In this document: piece by piece, positions 43,265 to 52,039 of the stretch
Numbering within the stretch: position 1 is the stretch's first letter
Layout: the number at the start of each line of letters is the position of its first letter
Assembly (NCBI GenBank): GCA_964352615.1
Contig: CAYGSG010000008.1
Span: 1 to 64,000 of the forward strand
Source of the DNA: OFTM382 sp964352615
Lineage (GTDB): Bacteria > Planctomycetota > Phycisphaerae > Phycisphaerales > UBA1924
Length of the DNA stretch: 64,000 nt
Direction of reading: 5' to 3'
The notes under the pieces: model-generated
Told to the model about the DNA's origin: nothing
What the model saw: the letters and a program-made list of their open reading frames with translations, nothing else
Database searches by the model: none
Translations under genes and position numbers: made by a program

Positions 43265-45232
43265 ATGAGCGAACCCAACCAGCCGACCTCACCAGAGACC
43301 ACCAGCCCCCAGCCAACCAAGAAGATGGGCGGCATCCTCGATGGCATCGAGTGGCTCGGCAACAAGCTGCCTGATCCCGCTTTCCTGTTCCTCATCGGCG
43401 CCGCGGCCGTGCTCGTCGCCAGCGCCGTGTTCGCGCCCTCGATGCCAGGCGGCTGGCGCGTAGAGTGGGACGCAGTGGGCAATGCGGCGGGCGGCGTGGA
43501 TGAACAGCTTGCGGTCATCCGGCGGGTGAAGACGGATGATGCGGGCAATCCGATCTACCCGCAGAAGTTCGGAACCGATGGTTTGCCCGTCATGGATGAA
43601 GATGGCTCGCCCGTCTTCGACGAAACGGCCGGTCCGCTCAAGGACGTTGCAAGCTATCAACTCGTGGAGACCGACGCCGGCACGGAGGCGCACCTCGTGG
43701 TCGCGGACACCGGCGAGGTGGTCAGCGACGATTCCGGTGAACCGATCGACTTCGCCGAACTCGGCTGGGCGGTGTTTGGCAAGACCGTCAGAATGGTCCC
43801 CGACCCCGAAACGGGCGAGGAAACGCAGGTGCTTGTGAACAACGGCACGGTCACGTTCGCCACCAGTTTGCTCACGAGTGAGGGGCTCTATTGGTGCCTC
43901 AAGTCGATGGAGCACAACTTCATGGGCTTCGCGCCGCTCGGCGTGGTGCTGCTAGGCATGCTCGGCATCGGTGTCGCGGAGAAGACCGGACTGATCGCGG
44001 CGCTCATCAAGATCTTTATGCGCAACGTGCCCGGCTCGCTCCTTACCCCATCGATGGTGTTCATCGGGATCATGTCGTCGCTCGCCACTGATGCCGGTTA
44101 TGTGGTGCTCCCGCCGCTGGCCGCAGCGATCTACCTGGCTGCGGGCCGCTCGCCGTTGGCGGGCATTGCGGCGGTGTTCGCGGGCGTGTCCGCTGGCTTC
44201 AACGCCAACCTGCTCATCACGAGCCTCGAGCCGATGATGGCCAACCTGAGCCAGAACGCGGCCCAAATTGCTGATCCCGCGCGGCAGGTGTCTGCCACGA
44301 GCAACTGGTACTTCCTGGCGAGTTCAACGGTCCTGATCTCGTTCGTGGGCTGGGGCGTGTCCGCGATGTTCGTCGAGAAGCGCCTCGCCAAGAAATCCGC
44401 CGAGCAGGGCGGTCCGGACCCGGTTGCCGCGGCCCATGCGAAGAAGGACATCGGCAAGCTCGATCCCATCGAGGTCAAGGGCCTTGTGCGCGCGATGGCG
44501 TTGCTTGCAGCCCTCATCGGCACCATCGTCACGCTGCACTTCTGGGACGGCTCGCCCCTCCACGGCAAAGACGGCAGCTTCCCTCGCTGGGTCGCGGTCG
44601 TCGTGCCGCTCATGTTCATGTGCTTCGTGCTGCCGGGCATCGCGTACGGGGCGACCGTCGGGAACGTCAAGTCCACCAAGGACGCGGCCAAGCACATGAT
44701 CGACTCGATGGCCATGATGGCCCCGATCATCGTGCTCGCGTTCTTTGCGGGCCAGTTTGTGGCCTACTTCATGGAGACCAATCTCGGCACCATGCTCGCG
44801 TTCAGCGGCGGCGAGTGGCTCTTTGATCAGGGTTTGCCCACGCCGCTCTTGCTCATCGCCTTCATTCTGTTGGTCATGGTGTTCAACCTGTTCGTGGGTT
44901 CCATGTCCGCCAAGTACGCGCTGTTCGCGCCGATCTTCGTGCCCATGTTCATGCTCATCGGGATCCGGCCCGAACTTACGCAGGTCGCGTACCGCATCGG
45001 CGATTCGGTCACAAATATCATCACACCGCTCAACGCGTACCTCGTCATCGTGCTCGTGTTCATGCAGCGGTACGCACCCAAGGCTGGCATGGGCACGCTT
45101 ATCGCCATGATGCTTCCATACACCATCGTGTTCGCCATCATCTGGACCACATTCCTGCTTATCTGGAACTGGCTCGGGATTCCGCTGGGCGTGGGCGACC
45201 CGATGGAAGCCATGACGACGGCCATGCCCTGA
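43265..45232 (+). CDS. AbgT family transporter with extra extracytoplasmic domain
   Basis: A 655-residue membrane transporter of the AbgT family (p-aminobenzoyl-glutamate uptake or sulfonamide efflux). Family motifs are GIGVAEKTGLIAALI, FIGIMSSLATDAGYVVLPPL, GIAAVFAGVSAGFNANLL and MSAKYALFAPIFVPMFM. The usual length is near 510. About 130 extra residues sit between the first and second helices (about 60-190): an Asp/Glu-rich hydrophilic stretch (VKTDDAGNPIYPQKFG; ETDAGTEAHLVVAD) facing the periplasm. The ATG at 43265 follows GGAG. An M20 peptidase of the kind that handles aminobenzoyl-glutamate is at 14143, not adjacent. Confidence 0.9.
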   Translation: MSEPNQPTSPETTSPQPTKKMGGILDGIEWLGNKLPDPAFLFLIGAAAVLVASAVFAPSMPGGWRVEWDAVGNAAGGVDEQLAVIRRVKTDDAGNPIYPQKFGTDGLPVMDEDGSPVFDETAGPLKDVASYQLVETDAGTEAHLVVADTGEVVSDDSGEPIDFAELGWAVFGKTVRMVPDPETGEETQVLVNNGTVTFATSLLTSEGLYWCLKSMEHNFMGFAPLGVVLLGMLGIGVAEKTGLIAALIKIFMRNVPGSLLTPSMVFIGIMSSLATDAGYVVLPPLAAAIYLAAGRSPLAGIAAVFAGVSAGFNANLLITSLEPMMANLSQNAAQIADPARQVSATSNWYFLASSTVLISFVGWGVSAMFVEKRLAKKSAEQGGPDPVAAAHAKKDIGKLDPIEVKGLVRAMALLAALIGTIVTLHFWDGSPLHGKDGSFPRWVAVVVPLMFMCFVLPGIAYGATVGNVKSTKDAAKHMIDSMAMMAPIIVLAFFAGQFVAYFMETNLGTMLAFSGGEWLFDQGLPTPLLLIAFILLVMVFNLFVGSMSAKYALFAPIFVPMFMLIGIRPELTQVAYRIGDSVTNIITPLNAYLVIVLVFMQRYAPKAGMGTLIAMMLPYTIVFAIIWTTFLLIWNWLGIPLGVGDPMEAMTTAMP

Positions 45233-45269
45233 TGCAAGCCGGCGCGAAGCGACCACGGAGGGCAACCGC

Positions 45270-46637
45270 GTGACCAAGCATGACGAACTACCGGCACCGC
45301 TCACAGCCACAGCGGCAGATATAGCGGCCAGGTTCGATGAGCGCACAGCGACCGTCGCCATCGTCGGGCTCGGTTATGTCGGGCTGCCGATGACCCGGGC
45401 CATGCACGACGCGGGCTTTGGCGTGGTTGGCTTTGATATCGACGGCGCCAAGATCGAGGCGCTCAACAGCGCCACTGCGTACCTGAAGCATCTTGGTCAG
45501 GAGCTCTACGACGAGCTGGCGGCCTCGGTCCGGTTCGAACCCACGACCGATGCTTCAAGGCTGGCCGAGGCGGACGCGGTCATCATCTGCGTGCCTACTC
45601 CGCTGGACTCGGCCAATCGTCCGGACCTGCGGTACGTCGAGTCGTCTACGCAGCTCGTCGCGGACTACCTGCGCAAGGGCCAGCTTGTGGTGCTGACTTC
45701 CACGAGCTACCCCGGAACAACCCGCGAGGTCAGCGGCGCGATCCTCTCTGCCGCCGCCAAGCAGAGGGGGCTGGAACTCGGACGCGATGTGTTTCTCGCC
45801 TTCAGCCCCGAGCGTGAAGACCCGGGTCGAACATCGCATACCACCCGCACAACACCCAGGCTGGTCGGCGGGCTGAGCGCCACGGACACCGAGCTGGCGC
45901 GACGGCTGTTTGTTCCCGCGGTCGATACGGTCGTGCCCGTGAGCACCGCCGAGGTCGCCGAGTCCGCCAAGCTGCTGGAGAACATCTACCGCGCGGTCAA
46001 CATCGCGTTGGTCAACGAGCTGAAACCTGCGCTGGCCGCGATGGGCGTTGATATCTGGGAGGCGATCGACGCGGCCTCGACCAAGCCGTTCGGCTACCAG
46101 GCGTTCTATCCGGGGCCGGGGCTTGGGGGGCACTGCATCCCGATCGATCCGTTCTACCTCTCGTGGCGAGCTGCATCGCTCGGCAAGCCGACGCGGTTCA
46201 TAGAGCTTGCGGGCGAGATCAACCGAAGGCGGCCTGCGCATGTGGTCGACACGCTGCGTGATGAGCTTGCGGAGCGAGGCCAGCCGCTCCGCGGTGCGCG
46301 GGTGCTGGTGATGGGCCTCGCGTACAAGAAGAACGTGGACGACGTGCGCGAGACGCCGGCAGCGGAGATCATCCGGTTGCTTCTGCAGGCGGGCGCGTGG
46401 GTGAGCTACCACGACCCGCACATCGCGCGGTTCCCGCTGATGCGGAAGTATGACTTCGATCTGGAATCCGCTCGGCTTACGCCCGAGCAGGTTGGTGCTC
46501 AGGACGCGGTGCTTATTATCACAGACCACGACGCGGTGGACTACCAGCTTCTTGCCGACCACTCGAAGCTGATTCTCGACACGCGCAACGTGATGGCCAA
46601 GGCGAAGCCTGGCAAGGCGACGATTATCAAGGCCTGA
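45270..46637 (+). CDS. nucleotide-sugar dehydrogenase (UDP-GlcNAc/ManNAc 6-dehydrogenase type)
   Basis: A 455-residue NAD-dependent dehydrogenase that oxidises a UDP-sugar at C6 in two steps. The NAD fold starts VAIVGLGYVGLPM (about 28-40). CVPTPLD, SPEREDPGR and KLLENIYRAVNIALVNEL are conserved; the catalytic cysteine is in GPGLGGHCIPIDP (about 290). The C-terminal domain has GLAYKKNVDDVRETPA. The sequence is closest to the WbpA/WecC group making uronic acids for surface polysaccharide. It begins with GTG at 45270 after GGAGGG. No other polysaccharide genes are adjacent. Confidence 0.9.
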   Translation: MTKHDELPAPLTATAADIAARFDERTATVAIVGLGYVGLPMTRAMHDAGFGVVGFDIDGAKIEALNSATAYLKHLGQELYDELAASVRFEPTTDASRLAEADAVIICVPTPLDSANRPDLRYVESSTQLVADYLRKGQLVVLTSTSYPGTTREVSGAILSAAAKQRGLELGRDVFLAFSPEREDPGRTSHTTRTTPRLVGGLSATDTELARRLFVPAVDTVVPVSTAEVAESAKLLENIYRAVNIALVNELKPALAAMGVDIWEAIDAASTKPFGYQAFYPGPGLGGHCIPIDPFYLSWRAASLGKPTRFIELAGEINRRRPAHVVDTLRDELAERGQPLRGARVLVMGLAYKKNVDDVRETPAAEIIRLLLQAGAWVSYHDPHIARFPLMRKYDFDLESARLTPEQVGAQDAVLIITDHDAVDYQLLADHSKLILDTRNVMAKAKPGKATIIKA

Positions 46638-46642
46638 CGGGT

Positions 46643-48085
46643 CTAACTTGCGGGGGTGGACTCGGGGTGCTGCACGTCAGCGCCTGATGCTTCCCACGCA
46701 AGAAAACCGCCCTTGAGGTTGAAGACTTCTCGGCCGGCCCGCTGCAGGTACGCGCACGCTCGAGCTGATCGAACGCCGCTTCGGCAGTTGACGATCAGCG
46801 GTTTGCCGGTTGGCACTTCGCCCATGCGGCCCATGAGCCGGGTGTGGGCGATGTTGACCGCGCTGGGGACGTGCCCCTCGGCGAACTCCGTGGCGCGGCG
46901 AACATCCAGCGGATCGGCGCTGTGCTCGGCGAAGTGCGATCGCGCTTCGGCAGGCTCGATCTCGGAAACCGACGCGAGCCCTTGGCCAGCGATCTCGCTG
47001 CTTGGCAGCCAGCCGACGATGCGGTCGAGCCCGACGCGGATGAGTTCGCGTACCGCCTGTTCGAGCTGCGCGGGCTCAACGATCAGGTAGATATCCTCGG
47101 TGTCTCTCACGAGCGAGCCCGCATCGGTGCTGAACGACTTGATCATCGGCAGCGACAGCGAGCCTGCGACATGCCCGGCGCGGAATTGGTCCCATGGCCG
47201 CGTGTCGACGATGGCGACGTGCTGCGGGTCGAGCGCCTTAAGCCGATCAATGGTCACTCGCTCTGGCGTCGGCAGCCCGCCGAGCACCCTCGGACCGAGC
47301 TTGTTGTCGCGCTTCATGTTCGCGAAGTACATCGGCGGCTCGGGCTGACCCGCCAGGATGAAATCAACGAAGCCCTGTTCGTTCTTCGCCGCCACGATCG
47401 CCGGGTTGAAGCGTTTCTCGTACCCGATCGTGCTCATGGGCACCGCGCCAAGTGCTTTGCCGCAGGCGCTGCCCGCGCCGTGCGCGGGCCACACCTGCAC
47501 GAAGTCGGGCACGTCGTCCAGCGTGCGAACGGTCTGAAAGAGCCTGCGGGCCGACGGCTCCATCGCGCCCGGTTGGCCCGCAGCAGTCTCAAGCAGGTCG
47601 GGCCGTCCCAGGTCGCCCACAAACACGAAGTCGCCCGTGGCCATTCCGATGGGAGCGTCCGCGCCAGCGCCGTGGTCCGTGATGAGAAACACGATGTGCT
47701 CGGGCGTGTGGCCCGGCGTGTGCAGCACCTTGAACTCGATGCGGCCGATGCTGAACGAATCGCCGTGCTTGAGCAGTTGGTGGTCGTACGCGCCACCGCC
47801 AAGCTTCTTATCGAGCCACTGGTACTTCCAGTCGGCGTCGCCCTCGTCAGAGACATACACCTTTGCGCCGGTGCGTTCAGCCAACTCGCGCGAGCCCGAT
47901 ACGAAGTCCGCGTGGATGTGCGTCTCGGCAGCCGCCACAAGCTTGAGCCCGTTGGCCTCGGCTAGCGCGATGTACCGGTCGACATCGCGCTCGGGGTCGA
48001 TGACCAGCGCCTCGCCCGTTTTCTGGCAGCCGATGACGTACGCTGCCTGTGCGAGCTTCTCGTCGTAGACCATCCGCATGAACAT
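46643..48085 (-). CDS. persulfide dioxygenase-like MBL protein fused to two rhodanese domains
   Basis: A 480-residue fusion. Residues about 1-240 are an ETHE1-like metallo-beta-lactamase domain: ETHIHADFVSGS carries the iron ligands, with LHTPGHTPEH, TGDFVFVGDLGRPDLL and VWPAHGAGSACG. Two rhodanese domains follow. The first (VDTRPWDQFRAGHVAGSLSL) lacks a cysteine at the usual place (IYLIVEP); the second has it in LIVNCRSGVRSA (about 447). It probably oxidises glutathione persulfide to sulfite and transfers sulfur. The ATG at 48085 is used instead of a GTG at 48115. It lies 29 nt after the DUF2237 gene. Confidence 0.92.
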   Translation of the reverse strand: MFMRMVYDEKLAQAAYVIGCQKTGEALVIDPERDVDRYIALAEANGLKLVAAAETHIHADFVSGSRELAERTGAKVYVSDEGDADWKYQWLDKKLGGGAYDHQLLKHGDSFSIGRIEFKVLHTPGHTPEHIVFLITDHGAGADAPIGMATGDFVFVGDLGRPDLLETAAGQPGAMEPSARRLFQTVRTLDDVPDFVQVWPAHGAGSACGKALGAVPMSTIGYEKRFNPAIVAAKNEQGFVDFILAGQPEPPMYFANMKRDNKLGPRVLGGLPTPERVTIDRLKALDPQHVAIVDTRPWDQFRAGHVAGSLSLPMIKSFSTDAGSLVRDTEDIYLIVEPAQLEQAVRELIRVGLDRIVGWLPSSEIAGQGLASVSEIEPAEARSHFAEHSADPLDVRRATEFAEGHVPSAVNIAHTRLMGRMGEVPTGKPLIVNCRSGVRSARACAYLQRAGREVFNLKGGFLAWEASGADVQHPESTPAS

Positions 48086-48114
48086 GGAGCAACCTCGCAA
48101 GAACCCAGACCCCA

Positions 48115-48498
48115 CTAACCCGCGGATTGTAACTCTTCTATGCTCGCCACATCGAGCGCGCGCTCATGCGTGGCTTCCAGCACCACTTGCGGGGCTAGGC
48201 CCGCCTCGAACGCCTCACGCCATCGCCCGGCGCACACGCACCAGCGGTCGCCCGCCCTAAGTCCCGGGAACCCGTACTCGGGCATGGGTGTGGTCAGGTC
48301 GTTACCCGCCCGCTTGGAAAAAGCCAGAAACTCCGCCGTCACGATGCAACAGATCGTGTGCGCACCGAGGTCGTCAGGCCCCGTGTCGCAGCACCCGTCG
48401 CGAAAGAACCCGGTGAGCGGGTCCACGGAGCACGTCTGAAGTTCCCCGCCCAGCACGTTGCGGGGTGCGGGCGGATGAACGCCGTTGATCTGAATCAT
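48115..48498 (-). CDS. DUF2237 family protein
   Basis: A 127-residue soluble protein. It has the DUF2237 pattern: NVLGGELQTCS, TGFFRDGCCDTGPDDLGAHT, FSKRAGNDLTTPMPEYGFPG and WCVCAGRWREAFEAG. The function of the family is unknown; conserved cysteines and histidine suggest metal or redox chemistry. It is 18 nt downstream of the TM2-domain gene and 29 nt upstream of the persulfide dioxygenase gene, so they may be cotranscribed. Confidence 0.88.
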   Translation of the reverse strand: MIQINGVHPPAPRNVLGGELQTCSVDPLTGFFRDGCCDTGPDDLGAHTICCIVTAEFLAFSKRAGNDLTTPMPEYGFPGLRAGDRWCVCAGRWREAFEAGLAPQVVLEATHERALDVASIEELQSAG

Positions 48499-48516
48499 GC
48501 GCGCCCTCGTGAAATG

Positions 48517-48891
48517 TCAGAACCACTCTTTGGTGCCGTCAAGGTACATCGCCTTGAATTCGGCATCCGACTTGGTCAGGTAGATGATGCCCTCGACCAG
48601 CCCGATGATGCCCATTGCATACATGGGTAGCCCGACCAGGAAGCAAAAAGTGATGATGCCCGCGATTGAAACGCACAGCATGATGACAGCCGGCTTGGTG
48701 TAGCCGAGGATGAACTTGTGGACACCAAAGGCTCCGAGCAGGATGCCCAGCACGCCGCAGAGGATTTTCTTGCTCTGCACCTCGCTCGGCGAGAGCTCGG
48801 CGGGCGGCGTCTGCCCCGCCGGTGCACCGCCCGCGGGCGCTGTGGGTTGCTCGGTGAAGCCGGGGTCGCCTTGGTTGTTCTGGTCGTTCAT
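48517..48891 (-). CDS. TM2 domain-containing membrane protein
   Basis: A 124-residue protein. A Pro/Ala/Gly-rich N-terminal 40 residues precede the TM2 domain: KILCGVLGILLGAFGVHKFI with the conserved G-HKF turn, then LCVSIAGIITFCFLVGLPMY and GLVEGIIYL. TM2 proteins have two helices joined by a short loop; their role is mostly unknown. The ATG at 48891 is the natural start. The C-terminus is hydrophilic. Confidence 0.85.
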   Translation of the reverse strand: MNDQNNQGDPGFTEQPTAPAGGAPAGQTPPAELSPSEVQSKKILCGVLGILLGAFGVHKFILGYTKPAVIMLCVSIAGIITFCFLVGLPMYAMGIIGLVEGIIYLTKSDAEFKAMYLDGTKEWF

Positions 48892-48934
48892 GGTCAAATT
48901 CTCCGCGAAAGGGCCTGTTGGATGGGCGTTCAGC

Positions 48935-49420
48935 TTACCCGTCTGGGGCTGGCTGTGGGCGGGCGGGCTCGATGGACACGCGGACGTGGACCGCCTCCGC
49001 CAGTTCGTATGCATCGAGCAGCGCCACCAGCGCCTCGAACGCAGCCCGATCAATCACCGAGCCTTGCAGCGTGGCGACGGCATCGGGGGCCTCGGCGGAA
49101 GTCCCGGGCCGGATCAGCACCGCTGCGAACCGATCGTCCTGACGAAGCCTCGGCGAGAGTTCATCGCGCACCCGTTCGAGGCTCGAAAGCGTCGTGACCG
49201 CCGGGCGGGTGTCCTCGTTCATCTCCGCAGCCCGCTCGGCCTGACTGGTGGTCACCGCGGGCACCAGCAGCACCCCCGCTGCGATAGGTACGAGCAACGC
49301 GAGCACGCCGCCGCCGGCAAGCAGCACGAGCACCTTGCGCTGATCGGGGTCTTTCCAGCTCAGCGCGCGCAGTTCCGAGACCAGTTGCTGGCTTCTGATC
49401 TTGAGCTCGTACAGGTCCAC
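48935..49420 (-). CDS. single-pass membrane protein, unknown
   Basis: A 161-residue protein with a cytoplasmic N-terminal helix, one membrane helix (VLVLLAGGGVLALLVPIAAG, about 31-50) and a 100-residue extracytoplasmic domain (VTTLSSLERVRDELSPRLRQ; RFAAVLIRPGTSAE). The layout resembles PilO/GspM-like pilus inner-membrane assembly proteins, but there is no firm motif. It lies between gap and the TM2 gene on the same strand. Confidence 0.65.
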   Translation of the reverse strand: MDLYELKIRSQQLVSELRALSWKDPDQRKVLVLLAGGGVLALLVPIAAGVLLVPAVTTSQAERAAEMNEDTRPAVTTLSSLERVRDELSPRLRQDDRFAAVLIRPGTSAEAPDAVATLQGSVIDRAAFEALVALLDAYELAEAVHVRVSIEPARPQPAPDG

Positions 49421-49459
49421 TATTGTGGTTCCCCGGTGGTCGCGGCTGCCCGGTCGGCC

Positions 49460-50497
49460 TCAGCCTTCCTTGCTTGCAAACAGCTTCAGCATGTCCACGC
49501 ACCGCGCCGCGTAGCCGGCCTCGTTGTCGTACCACGAAACGATCTTGAAGAACCGATCGTTCAGTTCAATCGCTGCGCCCGCGTCGTAGATGCTGCTGTG
49601 CGCATCCCCGATGAAGTCGCTCGATACCACGTCGTCTTCGGTGTACCCGAGGACGCCCTGCATCGCGCCGTTGGCCGCCGACTTCATCGCTTCGTTGATC
49701 GCCTTGATCGAAGCCGACTTGGCGGTGCGGAACGTAAGATCGACACACGAGACATCCGCCGTCGGCACGCGGAAGGCCATGCCTGTCAGCTTGCCCTTGA
49801 GGGCGGGGATGCACAGCGCCACGGCCTTTGCCGCGCCGGTGCTCGAAGGGATGATGTTCTGGTAGGCGTTGCGCCCGCCTCGCCAATCCTTCTTCGATGG
49901 CCCGTCCTGCGTGGGCTGGGTCGCGGTGACGGCGTGCACGGTGGTCATCAGGCCCTCTTCGAGGCCGAACGAATCGTTGATGACCTTGGCCACGGGCGCC
50001 AGGCAGTTGGTCGTGCAGCTTGCGTTGGAGACGATCACGTCGGTCTTGGGATCGTACGTCTCGTGGTTGACCTTGTACGCCATCGTCTTGACCGTGTCGG
50101 GCGTTTTGGTCGGCGCCGAGAGCAGCACCCGCTTGCAGCCGTTGTTCTCGATGTGCTTGTGCGCATCGTCGTAGGTAGTAAAGAAGCCCGTGGATTCGAG
50201 CACATAGTCCACGCCCCAGTCGCCCCAGGGCAGCTTGGCCGGGTCGCGCTCGGCCTTGGTCTCGGTGGTCTTGCCGTTGACCGTGAAGGCGGTCTCGCCC
50301 TTGGCCTCAACCTGAGCGAGCTTGCCGTTGATGCGGAACCGCCCGTGCATGGTGTCGTAGCGGAGCAGGTAGGCCAGGTTGTCCGAAGGGACGAGGTCAT
50401 TGACCGCGACCACTTCGATGTTGGGGTCCTGAGCCGCGATGCGGTAGACCAGCCGACCGATGCGTCCAAAACCGTTGATGCCGATGCGTAGGGCCAT
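49460..50497 (-). CDS. gap: glyceraldehyde-3-phosphate dehydrogenase
   Basis: A 345-residue glycolytic/gluconeogenic dehydrogenase. The N-terminus ALRIGINGFGRIGRLVYR is the NAD fold; the catalytic cysteine is in SNASCTTNCLAP, and YDNEAGYAARCVDM is the C-terminal signature. The ATG at 50497 follows AAGGAA; the frame is open upstream to 50632 without similarity. It is full length. No pgk or other glycolytic gene is beside it. Confidence 0.97.
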   Translation of the reverse strand: MALRIGINGFGRIGRLVYRIAAQDPNIEVVAVNDLVPSDNLAYLLRYDTMHGRFRINGKLAQVEAKGETAFTVNGKTTETKAERDPAKLPWGDWGVDYVLESTGFFTTYDDAHKHIENNGCKRVLLSAPTKTPDTVKTMAYKVNHETYDPKTDVIVSNASCTTNCLAPVAKVINDSFGLEEGLMTTVHAVTATQPTQDGPSKKDWRGGRNAYQNIIPSSTGAAKAVALCIPALKGKLTGMAFRVPTADVSCVDLTFRTAKSASIKAINEAMKSAANGAMQGVLGYTEDDVVSSDFIGDAHSSIYDAGAAIELNDRFFKIVSWYDNEAGYAARCVDMLKLFASKEG

Positions 50498-50663
50498 TGG
50501 GTGATTCCTTTCAGGCCCCATCGCATGCATGGTCCAAGTCGGATCACGCAGCCGGGGCTGCGAAATCGTATACGCAGCAGGCCCCCGCGTCCGTTGGAGG
50601 TGACCAGATCGACCGCGCCTGATCGGGCGCACGCCTGGGGCACTTAGTTCAGCGGGGTCGGGG

Positions 50664-51599
50664 TTATGGCCCGCCGGGCTGGCGATCTCGGCGCGGGCCT
50701 CGCCCGCCCTCTTCGCCGGGGGAGGCCCGGCCTCGGCCCTGGCCCTTGATCCGTGCGAGCACCTGCTCGGTCGACTCGCGGATGCGGTCGGCGCGTTTGC
50801 CCGCTTCCGCAGCCAGAGCCTCCCGCTGCTCGGCGAGCCTCAGTTCAAGCTGGAGGAATTCGTACGCACGGATCGCGTATTTGGCGTCGATCTCTCGGCC
50901 GATCGCTTCGCGGAAGCCCTCAAGGGCCTGGCCAAAGACGTCGCTTTCTTCGCCTTGTTCGACGAACGCCTCTCGCAACAGCCTGCCCGCCTCAAACAGC
51001 CCGACGCCCGCCTTGAACTCCTCGATCGAGAGCTTGCCAAGGTCCGGGTCCGTGTCTTGCGCTCTGAGCACGCGGATGGCACGCGGCGCCATCGCACGCC
51101 CGAGGATGCGCTCGGCGATGGGACCATCCGATTGCTCAAGCCTGCTGTAGGCGATCGGGGCGTGCTCTTGCAAGAACCCACGCACCCGCTGTTGGTGTTC
51201 CGCATCGAGTTCGGCCCAGGGCAGGTCCCACTGCGGATCGTGCGATGGCGGGGCCGGTTCGCCGGGTCGGCGTTCGGGGCGTCTCTCATCGGAACGCTCG
51301 CCACGCTGGCTGCGTTCGAACCCTTCAGGCTCTCCCGCCAACCGATCGGGTCTGCGTTCATCGCCCGACCCGAGAGCCTGACGGAACTCCTCCCGGCTGA
51401 CGGGCTCACCCGCATCGAGCCGGGCCTGCAACGCCTCGAGCGCCGCCAGCCGATCGCGGGTCTCTTGCATCGCGCGTTCAACGATCGCCCGGCTGCGCTC
51501 GGGCGATACGCCCTGCGGATCGTCCTGCTGGGCGCGCGCCGCCGGGGACCAAGCCCCGAGAACAGTGCAGCAGACAGCAATGGTCAGAAGCCTGTGCAT
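50664..51599 (-). CDS. exported protein of unknown function, linked to an ECF sigma gene
   Basis: A 311-residue protein with a signal peptide (MHRLLTIAVCC to ARAQ, cleavage near residue 24). It is mostly helical and charged, with Arg/Glu-rich stretches in the centre (GERSDERRPERRPGEP) and at the C-terminus. No known domain is seen. It starts 2 nt after the stop of the membrane regulator gene at 51602, so it is the third gene of the ECF operon and may be part of the signalling output or a periplasmic sensor. Confidence 0.75.
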   Translation of the reverse strand: MHRLLTIAVCCTVLGAWSPAARAQQDDPQGVSPERSRAIVERAMQETRDRLAALEALQARLDAGEPVSREEFRQALGSGDERRPDRLAGEPEGFERSQRGERSDERRPERRPGEPAPPSHDPQWDLPWAELDAEHQQRVRGFLQEHAPIAYSRLEQSDGPIAERILGRAMAPRAIRVLRAQDTDPDLGKLSIEEFKAGVGLFEAGRLLREAFVEQGEESDVFGQALEGFREAIGREIDAKYAIRAYEFLQLELRLAEQREALAAEAGKRADRIRESTEQVLARIKGQGRGRASPGEEGGRGPRRDRQPGGP

Positions 51600-51601
51600 G
51601 G

Positions 51602-52039
51602 TCAGATCGCTTCCGATTCTTCGAGCCACGAGGTGTCCGGCTCGGCTGCGGCGTCAAACGATTGGGTGTCCTCGAACAGGGCATCGATGCCCTCGGCTGA
51701 ACCCGTCGCGAGCGATGCGGTCGCCACCTCGAACAGTTCCAGCGCGTCCGCGTCGTAGGCGGCCTGCAGCACGGGCGATGGAGCCGGCGCGGGCTTGGTG
51801 AGCCACACGGGCAGCGCGAGCAAGGCCAACGCAGCCGCAGCGGCGAGGCCGATCGACATCCGCTTGAACGCCGAGAAACGGAGCACGGGCACGGGAACAT
51901 CGGGTGCAGGGTTCGTAGCTGCTACACGCTGGGCCAGCCCGCTGGGCATGGTGGAGGCATCGGCTTTGGCGAGTGCATCGAGCCCGCGTTCAACCGCTTG
52001 CAACGATGGATCAGTTGGATGGTGTTGCTCTTGGTTCAT
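51602..52039 (-). CDS. single-pass membrane protein, putative anti-sigma factor
   Basis: A 145-residue protein with a cytoplasmic N-terminal part of about 60 residues, one membrane helix (MSIGLAAAAALALLALPVWL, about 61-80) and a short acidic extracytoplasmic part (FEVATASLATGSAEG). Its start overlaps the sigma gene stop (ATGA). This position and topology are those of anti-sigma factors, but no zinc-binding HxxxCxxC motif is present, so the role is inferred. Confidence 0.7.
   Translation of the reverse strand: MNQEQHHPTDPSLQAVERGLDALAKADASTMPSGLAQRVAATNPAPDVPVPVLRFSAFKRMSIGLAAAAALALLALPVWLTKPAPAPSPVLQAAYDADALELFEVATASLATGSAEGIDALFEDTQSFDAAAEPDTSWLEESEAI

Noticed and set aside
48710..50491. 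A 593-codon open frame on the plus strand
   Set aside because: It is antisense to gap and two other minus-strand genes and has no recognisable domain.
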